Source of the DNA: Schistosoma mansoni
Taxonomy: Eukaryota; Platyhelminthes; Trematoda; Strigeidida; Schistosomatidae
Length of the DNA: 64,000 nt
Direction: 5' to 3'
Assembly: GCF_000237925.1 (NCBI RefSeq)
Contig: NC_031495.1
Span: forward strand, 39,894,210-39,958,209
This document shows, piece by piece, positions 44,901 through 52,000 of the stretch. A model generated the notes under the pieces. It ran no database searches, was not told where the DNA came from, and was given only the letters and a program-made list of their open reading frames with translations. The translations under genes were made by a program, and so were the position numbers. How positions within the stretch are numbered: the stretch's first letter is position 1; every line of letters starts with the position of its first letter.

Positions 44901-46927
44901 GTGAAGACTGGACTTTTACCAGTTGCTGGATGTAGATGTATTAAAGGAAATATTATCGCTAATGTTAATAAAATAGGCCCTATTCTCACAGATCTAGGTG
45001 AGATTATATAGGTTTAATGTATTTTTCGTATATTTCTTGTTAGTTTTTTATGTCATAACTACTTATAGTACTTGTCGTGGATCGGTGAACCCCGAACTCA
45101 TCGTTCCATATAATTTATTTCGTAAATATCTGCATGTATTTTCGTAATTGTTCGATACTACGTTGTGGAATTAAAGGACTCAACATACTTCTACATCAAT
45201 ATTGACCGGCGTTTACTAACATTTCGGTTGTTTTAAAGATCATTTTAATTTTAAATTTCTATTCAGGAATAGTTTCTTGTTTCTAATATTACAGTTGTTT
45301 TTTGGCTTTTTACGTGATTATCGACCTGTCGAAACGACCGCTTTAATGTGATATTTCAGTTGCTGAAATTAAGTTAACTTCGTTTCATACTACTTACCAC
45401 TGAGATATTCTCAAATCCTATACGAATACGAACCTAACAACAGTTTTCACTTAGTGTAAATGCAGCGTTATAAAATAAAATAAGATTAGAAGCACTGTTC
45501 AGCAAAACAGTTTGTTATTAATCTACTCAAATATATCAAGATGAGAGCTGGAATTCGATTTCAAGTGAATTCTAATTGTATGTCAATGACAGAAAAATGC
45601 TAGATATTCAAAATGTACTCTATGTGATGTGCAAGTTAATTCTGCTATAGAAAGGTTTTCTAGATGCAGAAGTAAGCAAAATGAACTATTTGCATAAAGC
45701 GCTTATGCAAGTGTAGTTATGAGATGAAAAAATAATAAAGCATTGATGTTAAATGATACCTACAAGCAGTTAAAAGCTATCCATTCCCTAAGGTATTCTG
45801 GTCGGTAATTTTAAAAGGGTAATTCTAAATATCGTTTCTAATAACTTGTAGTATAACACAATCGAAATAATTTTTTATGGGCACGGACTAATTTCTTTGT
45901 TTAAATAAATCTCACGTATCAAGTTAAAAAATCCTGGTATAATTTAATAAAATAGTTTCTCGTAGGTAGATTCTTTACACTGCTCGGTGTTTGTAAAACC
46001 TCTTCAATAGAGCAGTAGTTTTGAATCTAGATTGCTAATTATATTTTTATCAGCGATAGCTTGACTTTAACGAAGTGAATTGTGAAGTAGGCCATACAAA
46101 TACCAATTATTACGCAACATGACTGACTGCTACTTCAGTGGAATGAATAGCTAAGTAGTGGATAGTGCACTAAAGCGACAATGAACCGCCTGGTTGTTAA
46201 AAAACTAGCCTTCTGATTTTTTGATTGCGAATTATTTTGTATTTCGCAAATACATTGCATATCATTGATCATTTCCGTCTTTACGAGAATACTGAAATAC
46301 CTTACACGTAAATAAGACACCCATCTAATCACTAGATTGTTCCTTAAAGATTTTTTACTATGGATCAGATGCCAATTTTGTGCAGTATTGTGACATTACA
46401 TTAAGTTCAATATTTCGATGTTTTACATATTACTTCTATCCGGTGCCCGAACTCCTGTTATTAAGGGCGTTAAGTGTTATTCGTACAATATTTTATTTTG
46501 TCTCTTATTATCATTTTTAGGTGTTGATGGTGAACCGACTGAATTGTGTTACCGCATTGTCCGTCCGACTCACCACTCAACATCACCAAATAATAAACAT
46601 GGAGAAAATCCAACTACCGCTGAAAAGGACTTTTCTGATTCTAAAAATACCATAGTGGATCGAGCTAACTGTTACTCACTGCGTCATGAAAAATCTACTG
46701 TTGACAGTATTCGGAAAGGAGTAGATTGTGGTATTGTATTAGTTTCTCCTGAAGTTCCGGATATTCATAGCAACAATCAAAATGTATCTGCGAAGAATTT
46801 CATTTCGCAATGGAAGGTAGGAGATATAATTCAATGTTATGTAACAATAAGTGAAAAAAGTTCAGTTGATTGGGATTTCGAGACCTGTATTTCAGAAACA
46901 CCAAACACTCGAAATCCCATAACTTGA
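17563..46927 (+). CDS. MTIF2: Mitochondrial translation initiation factor IF-2, 12 exons
   Basis: GTPase that brings initiator fMet-tRNA to the small subunit of the mitochondrial ribosome and promotes subunit joining in the matrix. Exons: 17563-17658, 17694-17835, 17871-17979, 19658-20040, 29630-29679, 34102-34316, 35043-35256, 36178-36345, 41930-42143, 43465-43629, 44851-44997, 46521-46927. All junctions are GT-AG and keep phase; the sum is 2310 nt, 769 residues plus stop, against about 727 in human. Residues: presequence about 1-32, IF2 N-domain from about 38, G1 GHVDHGKT 135-142, G2 GGIT 159-162, G3 DTPGH 197-201, G4 NKID 251-254, G5 SAL 287-289, then domain II, a helical linker, domain III and the C-terminal barrel. 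All G motifs are intact, so the gene looks functional. Introns 4, 5 and 8 (9.6, 4.4 and 5.6 kb) are swollen by mobile DNA. Its neighbour BCS1L converges on it. Confidence 0.95.
17980..19657 (+). other. MTIF2 intron 3, mostly unassigned
   Basis: Intron with one tRNA-like SINE candidate (18950-19110). Otherwise AT-rich with nothing recognised. Confidence 0.5.
18950..19110 (+). mobile_element. tRNA-derived SINE candidate
   Basis: GCGGTGGCTTAGTGG resembles a pol III A box and CCAGGTCGAAGTTC a B box about 35 nt later. Related stretches with GTTCRAAC-type B boxes and a CTTGAGTTT-like tail appear at 51925-52030 and 63712-63815. Confidence 0.4.
19658..20040 (+). CDS. MTIF2: MTIF2 exon 4: G1-G3 of the GTPase domain
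   Basis: Encodes residues 116-244, including [19 protein letters not shown] (P-loop), [11 protein letters not shown] (switch I with the Mg-binding Thr) and [16 protein letters not shown] (switch II; the His is the catalytic-type residue of translational GTPases). About 14 extra residues, rich in Asn, Pro and Ser (about 177-190), lie between switch I and G3 compared with human. The acceptor follows a T-rich tract and the donor is GTAAGT. Confidence 0.96.
20361..20419 (-). pseudogene. tRNA-Met-like 5' half, directly after the tRNA-Thr-like copy
   Basis: GCCCTAGTAGCGCAGTAAG, then GCGTCAGTTT resembles elongator tRNA-Met up to the anticodon stem (AGTTT/GAACT). The loop lacks U33 and the T-arm is not recognisable. 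13 nt separate it from the tRNA-Thr-like copy. Confidence 0.4.
20433..20505 (-). tRNA. tRNA-Thr(AGT)-like sequence, probably pseudogene or SINE head
   Basis: 73 nt fold as a cloverleaf: acceptor GCCCCCA/TGGAGGC with one mismatch, D-arm GCTC/GAGC, anticodon arm CTGGT-CTAGTAA-ACCAG with anticodon AGT, T-arm GGGAG-TTCAATT-TTCCC. The sequence is close to metazoan tRNA-Thr, but the T-loop lacks the usual G of TTCGA and the acceptor mismatch suggests decay. An RTE-b tail lies just beside it on the opposite strand (20510-20590). Confidence 0.7.
20510..20590 (+). mobile_element. RTE-b 3' tail scrap
   Basis: About 80 bp ending CCAATATTTATGTGTTTAAA and an AAATAAATAAA tail. The same tail is at 16004, 53525 and 59876 (those on the minus strand). 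Confidence 0.65.
20735..21293 (-). mobile_element. Older RTE-a copy, 3' part (split by RTE-a copy 1)
   Basis: The minus strand reads [18 protein letters not shown] and [12 protein letters not shown], the RTE-a C-terminus. It continues on the far side of the inserted RTE-a copy 1 at 25241-25950 ([20 protein letters not shown]). Decayed. Confidence 0.75.
21294..25240 (+). mobile_element. RTE-a LINE copy 1, full length (3947 bp), nearly intact
   Basis: Bounded by the 10-bp target duplication CGTGCACTGT (21284-21293, 25241-25250). A 5' UTR of about 340 bp is followed by one long ORF from ATG 21633. Endonuclease: [32 protein letters not shown]. Reverse transcriptase: [56 protein letters not shown]-terminus: [31 protein letters not shown]. 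Breaks: a TAA at 22081-22083, one frameshift at about 24190-24250, and a TGA at about 24754 that copy 2 shares. The 3' end has a short ACGT repeat. Close to the SR2/Perere group of schistosome RTE elements by motif; not tested. Confidence 0.92.
25241..25950 (-). mobile_element. Older RTE-a copy, RT part (other half of 20735-21293)
   Basis: Minus-strand frames hold [22 protein letters not shown] and [14 protein letters not shown], the RTE-a palm around YADD, with stops. 25950-26160 beyond it holds nothing assigned. Confidence 0.7.
26160..28515 (-). mobile_element. RTE-c LINE, 5'-truncated, decayed
   Basis: On the minus strand from right to left: end of endonuclease ([20 protein letters not shown]), [39 protein letters not shown] segments, then [17 protein letters not shown] and [11 protein letters not shown] near the C-terminus. 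The same family as 49806-50732 (IDWIMKTS type). Many stops and shifts. Confidence 0.75.
28516..29230 (-). mobile_element. RTE-a 3' fragment
   Basis: The minus strand reads [20 protein letters not shown] and [20 protein letters not shown], then the RTE-a 3' UTR. The frame here is open where copies 1 and 2 share a TGA. Confidence 0.8.
29630..29679 (+). CDS. MTIF2: MTIF2 exon 5: 50-nt micro-exon carrying the G4 NKID motif
   Basis: Codes for [16 protein letters not shown] (residues 245-260). The NKID guanine-specificity motif sits alone on this tiny exon, 9.6 kb from exon 4 and 4.4 kb from exon 6, with retroelements on both sides. The acceptor is TTTTAG and the donor GTAAGC. Phase 1 in and phase 0 out match both neighbours. 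Confidence 0.95.
30130..30318 (-). mobile_element. SM-alpha-type SINE fragment
   Basis: On the minus strand it carries the schistosome hammerhead (see separate entry) and then CCACTATCCATCTTTGCTTA and CAATACTCACAGTAGGCACA downstream, as in SM-alpha repeats. It lies between unassigned intron DNA and a gag-protease fossil. Confidence 0.7.
30244..30297 (-). ncRNA. Hammerhead ribozyme (schistosome SM-alpha type), probably weakened
   Basis: Minus strand: stem I ATCCAG, core CTGACGA, stem II GTCC-CGAATA-GGAT, core GAAA, a CGCGCC stem III, then TC and CTGGAATCC pairing back to stem I. Known schistosome hammerheads have a self-complementary ACGCGCGT here; the G-to-C change in stem III and GGAC-to-GGAT in stem II should lower activity. 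Identity by family knowledge; activity not known. Confidence 0.75.
30319..31181 (-). mobile_element. Ty3/gypsy-type gag-protease fossil
   Basis: The minus strand shows gag-like frames, a zinc-knuckle region, and a retropepsin-like [10 protein letters not shown] segment. No LTR is joined to it and pol is missing; it has several breaks. It ends exactly where the right inverted arm begins. It may or may not be the same family as the pol fossil at 9526-11640. Confidence 0.6.
31182..33426 (-). repeat. Right arm of the 2245-bp inverted duplication
   Basis: Reverse copy of 11836-14080, inside MTIF2 intron 5. It includes the mirror LTR-like repeat 33034-33357 and the mirror RTE-a and CR1-like scraps. 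Immediately outside it, 33431-33536 repeats 32034-32139. Confidence 0.93.
33431..33536 (-). repeat. 106-bp second copy of an arm segment at the outer breakpoint
   Basis: Closely matches 32034-32139 (core GACACCTAGATGGACAGAAA) with a few substitutions, in the same direction, four bases beyond the arm end. 33537-34101 then holds nothing assigned. Confidence 0.8.
34102..34316 (+). CDS. MTIF2: MTIF2 exon 6: G5 and start of domain II
   Basis: Residues 261-332. [17 protein letters not shown] contains the G5 SAL motif (287-289); [16 protein letters not shown] enters beta-barrel domain II. It ends in phase 2 at a GTAATT donor. Confidence 0.95.
35043..35256 (+). CDS. MTIF2: MTIF2 exon 7: domain II beta-barrel
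   Basis: Residues 332-403: [22 protein letters not shown], then [16 protein letters not shown], matching the IF2 barrel pattern (RGTLRKG...LVAGE...GWRDLPSAGEE in human). A short insertion lies between the RK and the LIAGE strand. Confidence 0.95.
36178..36345 (+). CDS. MTIF2: MTIF2 exon 8: charged helical linker
   Basis: Residues 404-459, very rich in Arg, Lys, Glu and His ([11 protein letters not shown]..., [10 protein letters not shown]). It corresponds to the long charged helix after domain II in animal mitochondrial IF2 (human form ARE-VDWRKYE...AREKYG). Phase 0 on both sides. Confidence 0.92.
36520..36757 (+). repeat. Three tandem ~65-bp units, probable rDNA spacer (IGS/5' ETS)
   Basis: Units begin GGATTGAGCTGTACTA (36520s), GGGATTGAGCTGTACTAC (about 36585) and GAGATTGAACTGTAATA (about 36650), each ending in a CTCCTG- or TTCTTG-like stretch. 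They sit directly before the 18S start, as spacer repeats would. Confidence 0.6.
36758..38029 (+). pseudogene. 18S rRNA pseudogene with a large internal deletion
   Basis: Begins with the eukaryotic 18S 5' end (CTGGTTGATCCTGCC) and follows it through CCAGCAGCCGCGATAACTCC and ATTGACGGAAGGGAACCACC. At about 38000 (ACTCAACAC) it jumps to the 18S 3' end AGGTGAACCTGTGGAAGGAT. About 1270 nt remain of nearly 2 kb, and conserved sites are changed (GCGGTAA is GCGATAA), so it is not functional. It lies in MTIF2 intron 8; small open frames inside it are not genes. Confidence 0.95.
38030..38160 (+). other. Probable ITS1 start following the 18S pseudogene
   Basis: Sequence runs straight on past the 18S 3' end (CATTAACATGACCC...) as a transcribed spacer would. 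Its exact end is not visible. 38161-38545 holds nothing assigned. Confidence 0.5.
38546..41268 (+). mobile_element. RTE-a LINE copy 2, both ends present, three internal deletions
   Basis: Starts TCCCGACCGTAGCTGCTACC and ends after the ACGT-repeat tail like copy 1. Relative to copy 1 it lacks 448 bp (21656-22103; junction CGTC), 754 bp (junction TCG after [10 protein letters not shown], removing the catalytic YADD region) and 18 bp near 40850. Adding these restores about 3943 bp. 39055-40661 matches 22256-23862 with no difference seen, while the flanks differ at several to ten percent of sites. No RT activity is possible. Confidence 0.92.
41269..41929 (+). other. End of MTIF2 intron 8, nothing assigned
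   Basis: AT-rich DNA between the RTE-a 3' end and exon 9. No feature seen. Confidence 0.4.
41930..42143 (+). CDS. MTIF2: MTIF2 exon 9: domain III
   Basis: Residues 460-530. [20 protein letters not shown] is the IF2 domain III signature (IIKADVQGSVEAI in bacteria), followed by [18 protein letters not shown]. It follows the 5.6 kb intron that holds the rDNA fragment and RTE-a copy 2. Confidence 0.95.
43465..43629 (+). CDS. MTIF2: MTIF2 exon 10: end of domain III
   Basis: Residues 531-586: [18 protein letters not shown] then [17 protein letters not shown], matching IF2 (FNV-A...A...GV-I---IIYRLVED). The acceptor is TTTTAG and the donor GTTAGT. Confidence 0.95.
44851..44997 (+). CDS. MTIF2: MTIF2 exon 11: C-terminal domain part 1
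   Basis: Residues 586-635: [11 protein letters not shown] and [14 protein letters not shown], the conserved GEA-I---F and VAGC-V--G motifs at the start of the IF2 C-terminal barrel that contacts fMet-tRNA. Confidence 0.95.
46521..46927 (+). CDS. MTIF2: MTIF2 exon 12: C-terminal domain part 2 and stop
   Basis: Residues 635-769. An insertion of roughly 35 hydrophilic residues (about 650-685, rich in Asn, Ser, Thr and His) interrupts the barrel before [16 protein letters not shown]. That last segment matches the IF2 C-terminal motif (human form ISIVKTGMDCGLSL). [16 protein letters not shown] then closes the domain. TGA is at 46925-46927; an AATAAA at 46947-46952 is a likely poly(A) signal. Confidence 0.95.
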
Positions 46928-46946
46928 TCATTTTTATTTTTAAAAC

Positions 46947-46952
46947 AATAAA
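46947..46952 (+). promoter_or_regulatory. Likely poly(A) signal of MTIF2
   Basis: AATAAA 20 nt after the MTIF2 stop codon. Such short 3' UTRs are plausible but no transcript was seen. Confidence 0.45.
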
Positions 46953-47580
46953 CAATCTGTATAAGAGAATAAACTTACTACCAAACATTTTTTTTACAAT
47001 TGCCTTGTCTGAATTATATATATGACATGTGTGCATTTTACGATGGATGGATTTCTAGCATCCATGTGGCCTAAATATAACTGTTTAACATGAGCGATGC
47101 ATGTATCAATAATTTCTGCTACAGGAATTCCAAAATCTAAACAGTATTGTGATGCTTCTTACAGGGTCTCCATGGTTCCAATAGCAATATCACATGCTTT
47201 CTGTCGATCTTTTGTCATGGAGCACTGAAATCGAATTGTAGTACGAAGGATCTCACCTATTAGTTTGATGAAAATATCTTCTAAACAAAACTAAGTCTCT
47301 TCGTATTTAAATGCGTTTACCTTAAAGCAAACGTCATAAAAATGAAATTAACGATGTTCGAATCTAGGATTACTGCGAAGCTCATAAAAATACTTCGTTT
47401 GATAAATAAGCTAGTAATGAACTCGCCCCCGCCCCCACAGTTTTATAAGCAGAAATTTCCATTTTCTTCCTCATATTGCGACACAATGTTACAATTATAT
47501 ACTGGGATATATGAGTGAATATAAAATTTAACAAGGATCCATTTATTACAAAATGAATAGATGTATCGCACAAGACTCTT

Positions 47581-48160
47581 CCAGTCAGTCAGCTACAACA
47601 TAGGTCCAGGCACATATATGCCTCGGTCTAAGTTGCCACACCTCATTAGCACAACAAGATTAACACCGAATTCATAGAAGTAGTTACTTTGATGGTAGTG
47701 AATAATGATTTCATAAGTAGATATGATACAGGGAGAAAGAATTATTTCGAAAAAAGAAAGTTATGAAGTAATCTTATTCTCACGGTTTAAGGGAGGACAA
47801 AGTGTGTTAGCTCCGTACTTGTTGGAACCTTATCGTCGGAGACGGAAATCCGTGAGATAAGGCGAGATGTGTATTTTTAGGGTCGACCTTTTCTAACCCA
47901 CTCCTCCTTGTGAGAAGGCAGCATCGCTGTTATGCTGGTTGTTTGGAGGAAACACCTTACTGTCGTCACACCTCTGTACAGTCAGCAGTATGACTTCGCC
48001 TTCAGACCTTCGGTTTGCTGCTTTTAGTCTAAGCTCAATTCAACAGGCCTGTCTGGCATGGTAGGACCTTGAGGAACGACTGATTCAGCCAATATAGCTC
48101 GATTGGTCCATCACTATAGACAAGCCCGACCACCACGTCAAGGTAGCAGAAATGGTCTGG
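47581..48160 (-). mobile_element. Mini RTE-a (5' UTR joined to 3' UTR)
   Basis: On the minus strand it starts CCAGACCATTTCTGCTACCT (RTE-a 5' end), runs through the RTE-a 5' UTR to GGAGCTAACAC, then joins the 3' end (CTTTGTCCTCCCTTAAACC) and finishes GCTGACTGACTGG. The whole ORF is missing. It lies between the convergent MTIF2 and BCS1L genes. Confidence 0.8.
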
Positions 48161-48752
48161 ATAAAACTCCCTCATTATTATGCGATTTAATCCGTGTGAA
48201 CCAACTACTGGATATGATTGCGTACTGCTTAGGAGAACTTCGCTCTTTTCTAACGTCGGTTCTTTTATGTAACGATAACTGCGAATGCATTTCTTTCTAT
48301 TTCATTTTTCCGCAACGAAATTCGCTGTTATCTGTTTAGTTATTCTCACTTTTAGTTTTCTAATTTTACTGTTCCAAAATCATGTTTTGAGTCGTTTCAT
48401 TTGAAATTGATCTCCTTGAATATCATGTTTTTCTAACTCTCGTCTTCCGCCACGTTGAGAATTATTGTCGAAGCGTTTCGTGTCAGATGCTGGTCTATCC
48501 AGTTCGAATTAGAGGAATTTTGAGATAACTAATTTACTGAAAACTTTTGGATAATAATTCATTTCAAGTAGAAATTTGAACAGTTTAACTAACCTTTTCA
48601 TACAAAATTTCTTTATTTGGTCAAAAACAGGTTATGTACACAAGGTTATAAACAAAACACAATTTGAGTGGTATTAATCAGCAACACTCTTACCCATCCT
48701 AAGGATCTAAATTGCTACATTTGAAGCATATTATTGGATGTAAAATAGAAAT
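48161..48752. other. Intergenic DNA and BCS1L 3' UTR
   Basis: No gene seen. AATAAA on the minus strand at 48617-48612 is a possible BCS1L poly(A) signal, 136 nt past its stop. Confidence 0.4.
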
Positions 48753-49023
48753 TTATGAATCATGCGGTGACAACAGTTGGTTTATATTAGTGATTGCTTT
48801 TAAAGGGTCATCTTTATGCAACAGCAAATAACCTTGGACTTGTGCTGAACTCAAAGGTGTATCCTTTAATAGACTTGCGAACTTTTGAGCTAAATTATTA
48901 ATGTCAGACGACGTCCATTGTGGGTAGAAGCGACTAAACATGCGCACTAGTTGAGACGAGTCGCAAACGTCAACTCGTATACGCATATCAACGCGACCGG
49001 GTCGTATTAGAGCAGGATCAAGT
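48753..49023 (-). CDS. BCS1L: BCS1L exon 6: arginine finger and C-terminus
   Basis: Residues 354-443: [19 protein letters not shown] with the arginine-finger RPGR, then [10 protein letters not shown] and [20 protein letters not shown] before the stop. Confidence 0.95.
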
Positions 49024-52000
49024 CTGTCAGTAAGAAAAAACACAGTAAATCAACAAATTTACCACAACACACCCTAGTATTCTACAAAGCTGCAGGTGTT
49101 ATTACATCAGTAATAATAATACCGAAATAAAGACCAGTTATACGAGTGTATTACCGAATACGACTTAGTAATACAATTATTACATGGCTAGTAAATTTAT
49201 GCATAAATAGACTGCCGTTGCCGACCATCCGTGAAGTATTAGCACCAGTGCAACTATCACAAGAACCCCCCAGTTTTGTTTGTTTACCTGACAAGCTATT
49301 TGTGAGGTCATTCAATTAAACACCAAAGTCATACTCGTCATGAAAACTTTTATCGCTAGTGCCAGGCTCTTGTTTCATTTGTGCGAAGTTGTCTGGTTAA
49401 GCGATAGACTAATCTAAAAAATAATCCATATAACACTGAATTTGTTTAGTTGTATATATTCCGTATGATATTTTGAAGTAATGAATATTGGACTATATTG
49501 TTTGAGACAAAGTTTGTATAAAAATCCTCAACAACTATACTTATGTACAAACTTCAGACACACAGGCAGCTAAAAAGTCTTTATTGAGCACATGCCTTTA
49601 TGGCTTTACCATTTTTCTCATTTATGCATCTCTAAACGTAAGTTAAAATTGTATTCTCTTGCATCAAATGTAGGATAGAAATGTAAAAAAAGAGCCAGGG
49701 GGGAATATGGACTAATTGATATTTTAAGATGGAGAATATTTGTAGTATATGTTCAGTATTTTCGAGGTGTTATTCGAAAACCATCCAAATTAAAACCAAA
49801 TATTGATCCGGTGTCAGGCAAGGTTGCTTACTCTCACCCCTTCGCTTTCTCCTGGTGATCGACTGGATCATGAAGACGTCAATATCTGGAAGGAAGCATG
49901 GGATACAATGGACAACTAAGATGCAGCTGGACGATTTAGAATTCACAGATGATCTGGCTCTTTTATCACACACTCAACAACAAATGCAGAAGACGACCAG
50001 TGTAGCAGTAGCCTCAGCAGCAGTAGGTCTCAATATACACAAAGGGAAAAGCGAGATTCTCCAATACAATACAGCATGCACCAATCGAATTACAGTTGAC
50101 GGAGAAGCTTTGGGGAACGTGAAAACCTTTACATATCTGGGCAGTATCGTCGATGAACACGATGGATCTGATGCAGATGTGAAGACGCGGGTCGGAAAAG
50201 CAAGAGCGGCATATCTACAACTGAAGAACATCTGGAACTTAAAACAATTGTCAACCAACACCAAGATCAGAATTCTCAATACAAATGTCAAGACAGTTCT
50301 ACTGTATGGGGCGGAAACCTGGAGAACTAAGAAGGCCATCATCCAGAAGTTACAGGTGTTTATTAACAGTTGTCTACGCAAAATACTTCCGATCCGTTGG
50401 CCAGACACTATGAGCAACAACCTGCTGTGGGAGAGAACAAACCAGATTCCAATGGGGGCAGAAATCAGGAAGAAGCGCTGGAAGTGGATAGTACACGCTT
50501 GAGGAAAGCATCCAACTGCGTCACAAGTCAAGCCTTCACTTGAAATCCTCAGGGTCAAAGGAGAAGAGGAAGACCGAAGAACACACTATGCCGAATTATG
50601 GAAACAGATTTGAGAAGAGCGAAAAAAATTGGATAGAACTAGAAAGGAAGGCCCAGAACAGAGTGGGTTGGAGAATGCTGGTCGGCGGCCTATGCTCCAT
50701 TGGGAGTAACAGACGTAAGTAAGTAAGTAATTCAGAAAGACAGTGAAAGCTTTACAACTAAGCCATTTCAGCTTAGACAACACAGCACCATTAGAAACGG
50801 ATTGATATTTATCCACAAGTTGAACGATTTTTAAACCAAATTACAATGACTTCTGTAATGAATACATAATAAACTTCTTAGTTGATCGACTGGATCAATT
50901 GATCAAGAATCATTCATTTTATTCTACTAGTATGGTGTGTTCTGAGACTGCTACCAATCAAAACGAAACCATATTGCCATTCTTCAGGAGAATCATAGTT
51001 TCAGTATGGGAAACTATGGAAATGAGAGCAGTCTCAATCTATGGTTCGAAACCTGGAATCTGCGAGTTGAGGATGTCATACGATTCTGTGTTCCGTCATC
51101 GTTGTTTCTAAAGGATTGTCAACACGTAATAGCTGAAATTTGATAATGCGTGTTTGGGCACAGTGACGATAACTCAATTGATGTCAATGCCCCGAAACAT
51201 TGGCTTCGGTTGGTTGGACATGTCATGAATGTTATCTCAGCGACTTTTAAACTTTGCATCAATTCCCAACACTAGGATTGACTACGAAAAGCAGAGAGGT
51301 TTACGGGTTGACACCATCGTTTGAGTTAAAGCAGTGTAGGAGTAGCACCCGTTGGTCCACCACCGCTCCCTTTGGGTTCCTAGAGATGATCCAACTCAAA
51401 CGTTACCGAACTTGATCCAGGACAGAAAAAAATGACGATTCTGCTTTAATTTCTCCAACATTCTTCATAAATGTGAAAGGAACGTTTTAGCTGGCAGAAT
51501 TCTAGGTTTCCTTGTTTGTATGCTTAACTGTCTCTCCTCTTGTATAGCGTTCATGTTATTGATTTGCCATAAATCCCTCTTTCTATCCAAATGCACTCCC
51601 TTTTTCTCACAATGTTATCCATACTTTGAGACCCATTTTACTATTCGGTACTATGTTGTGCCAAGTTTCATGTTGTTAAATAAATAAATAAACTATAAAT
51701 AATACCTAAGCATAACAGAAAAAAACATTTGTATTCAGCGATTGACAATTACTTCTGTTCTACCCCACTATAGGGTGTCAGCTTGTTTCGATTCTGTTCA
51801 TTAATGATTACCAATATAAAAAATTTATTTACGGATAAATCAAATTTAAAATTCATAATTTCACTATGAACCAGCTGCATTTAAGAAGAAATTACTCCAA
51901 CTCTACTGATAATTGTTCAAAGTATCCACTATGGCCGAGGAGTCTAACTTTTATCCACTAAAAAGAAGGCTCGAACGCCACTCCGTCTGCTTAGGTTTGA

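Larger units (their letters stand above)
42144..46520 (+). other. MTIF2 introns 9-11, no repeats recognised
   Basis: Introns 42144-43464, 43630-44850 and 44998-46520 are AT-rich, with no recognisable mobile element, in contrast to introns 4, 5 and 8. Confidence 0.5.
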
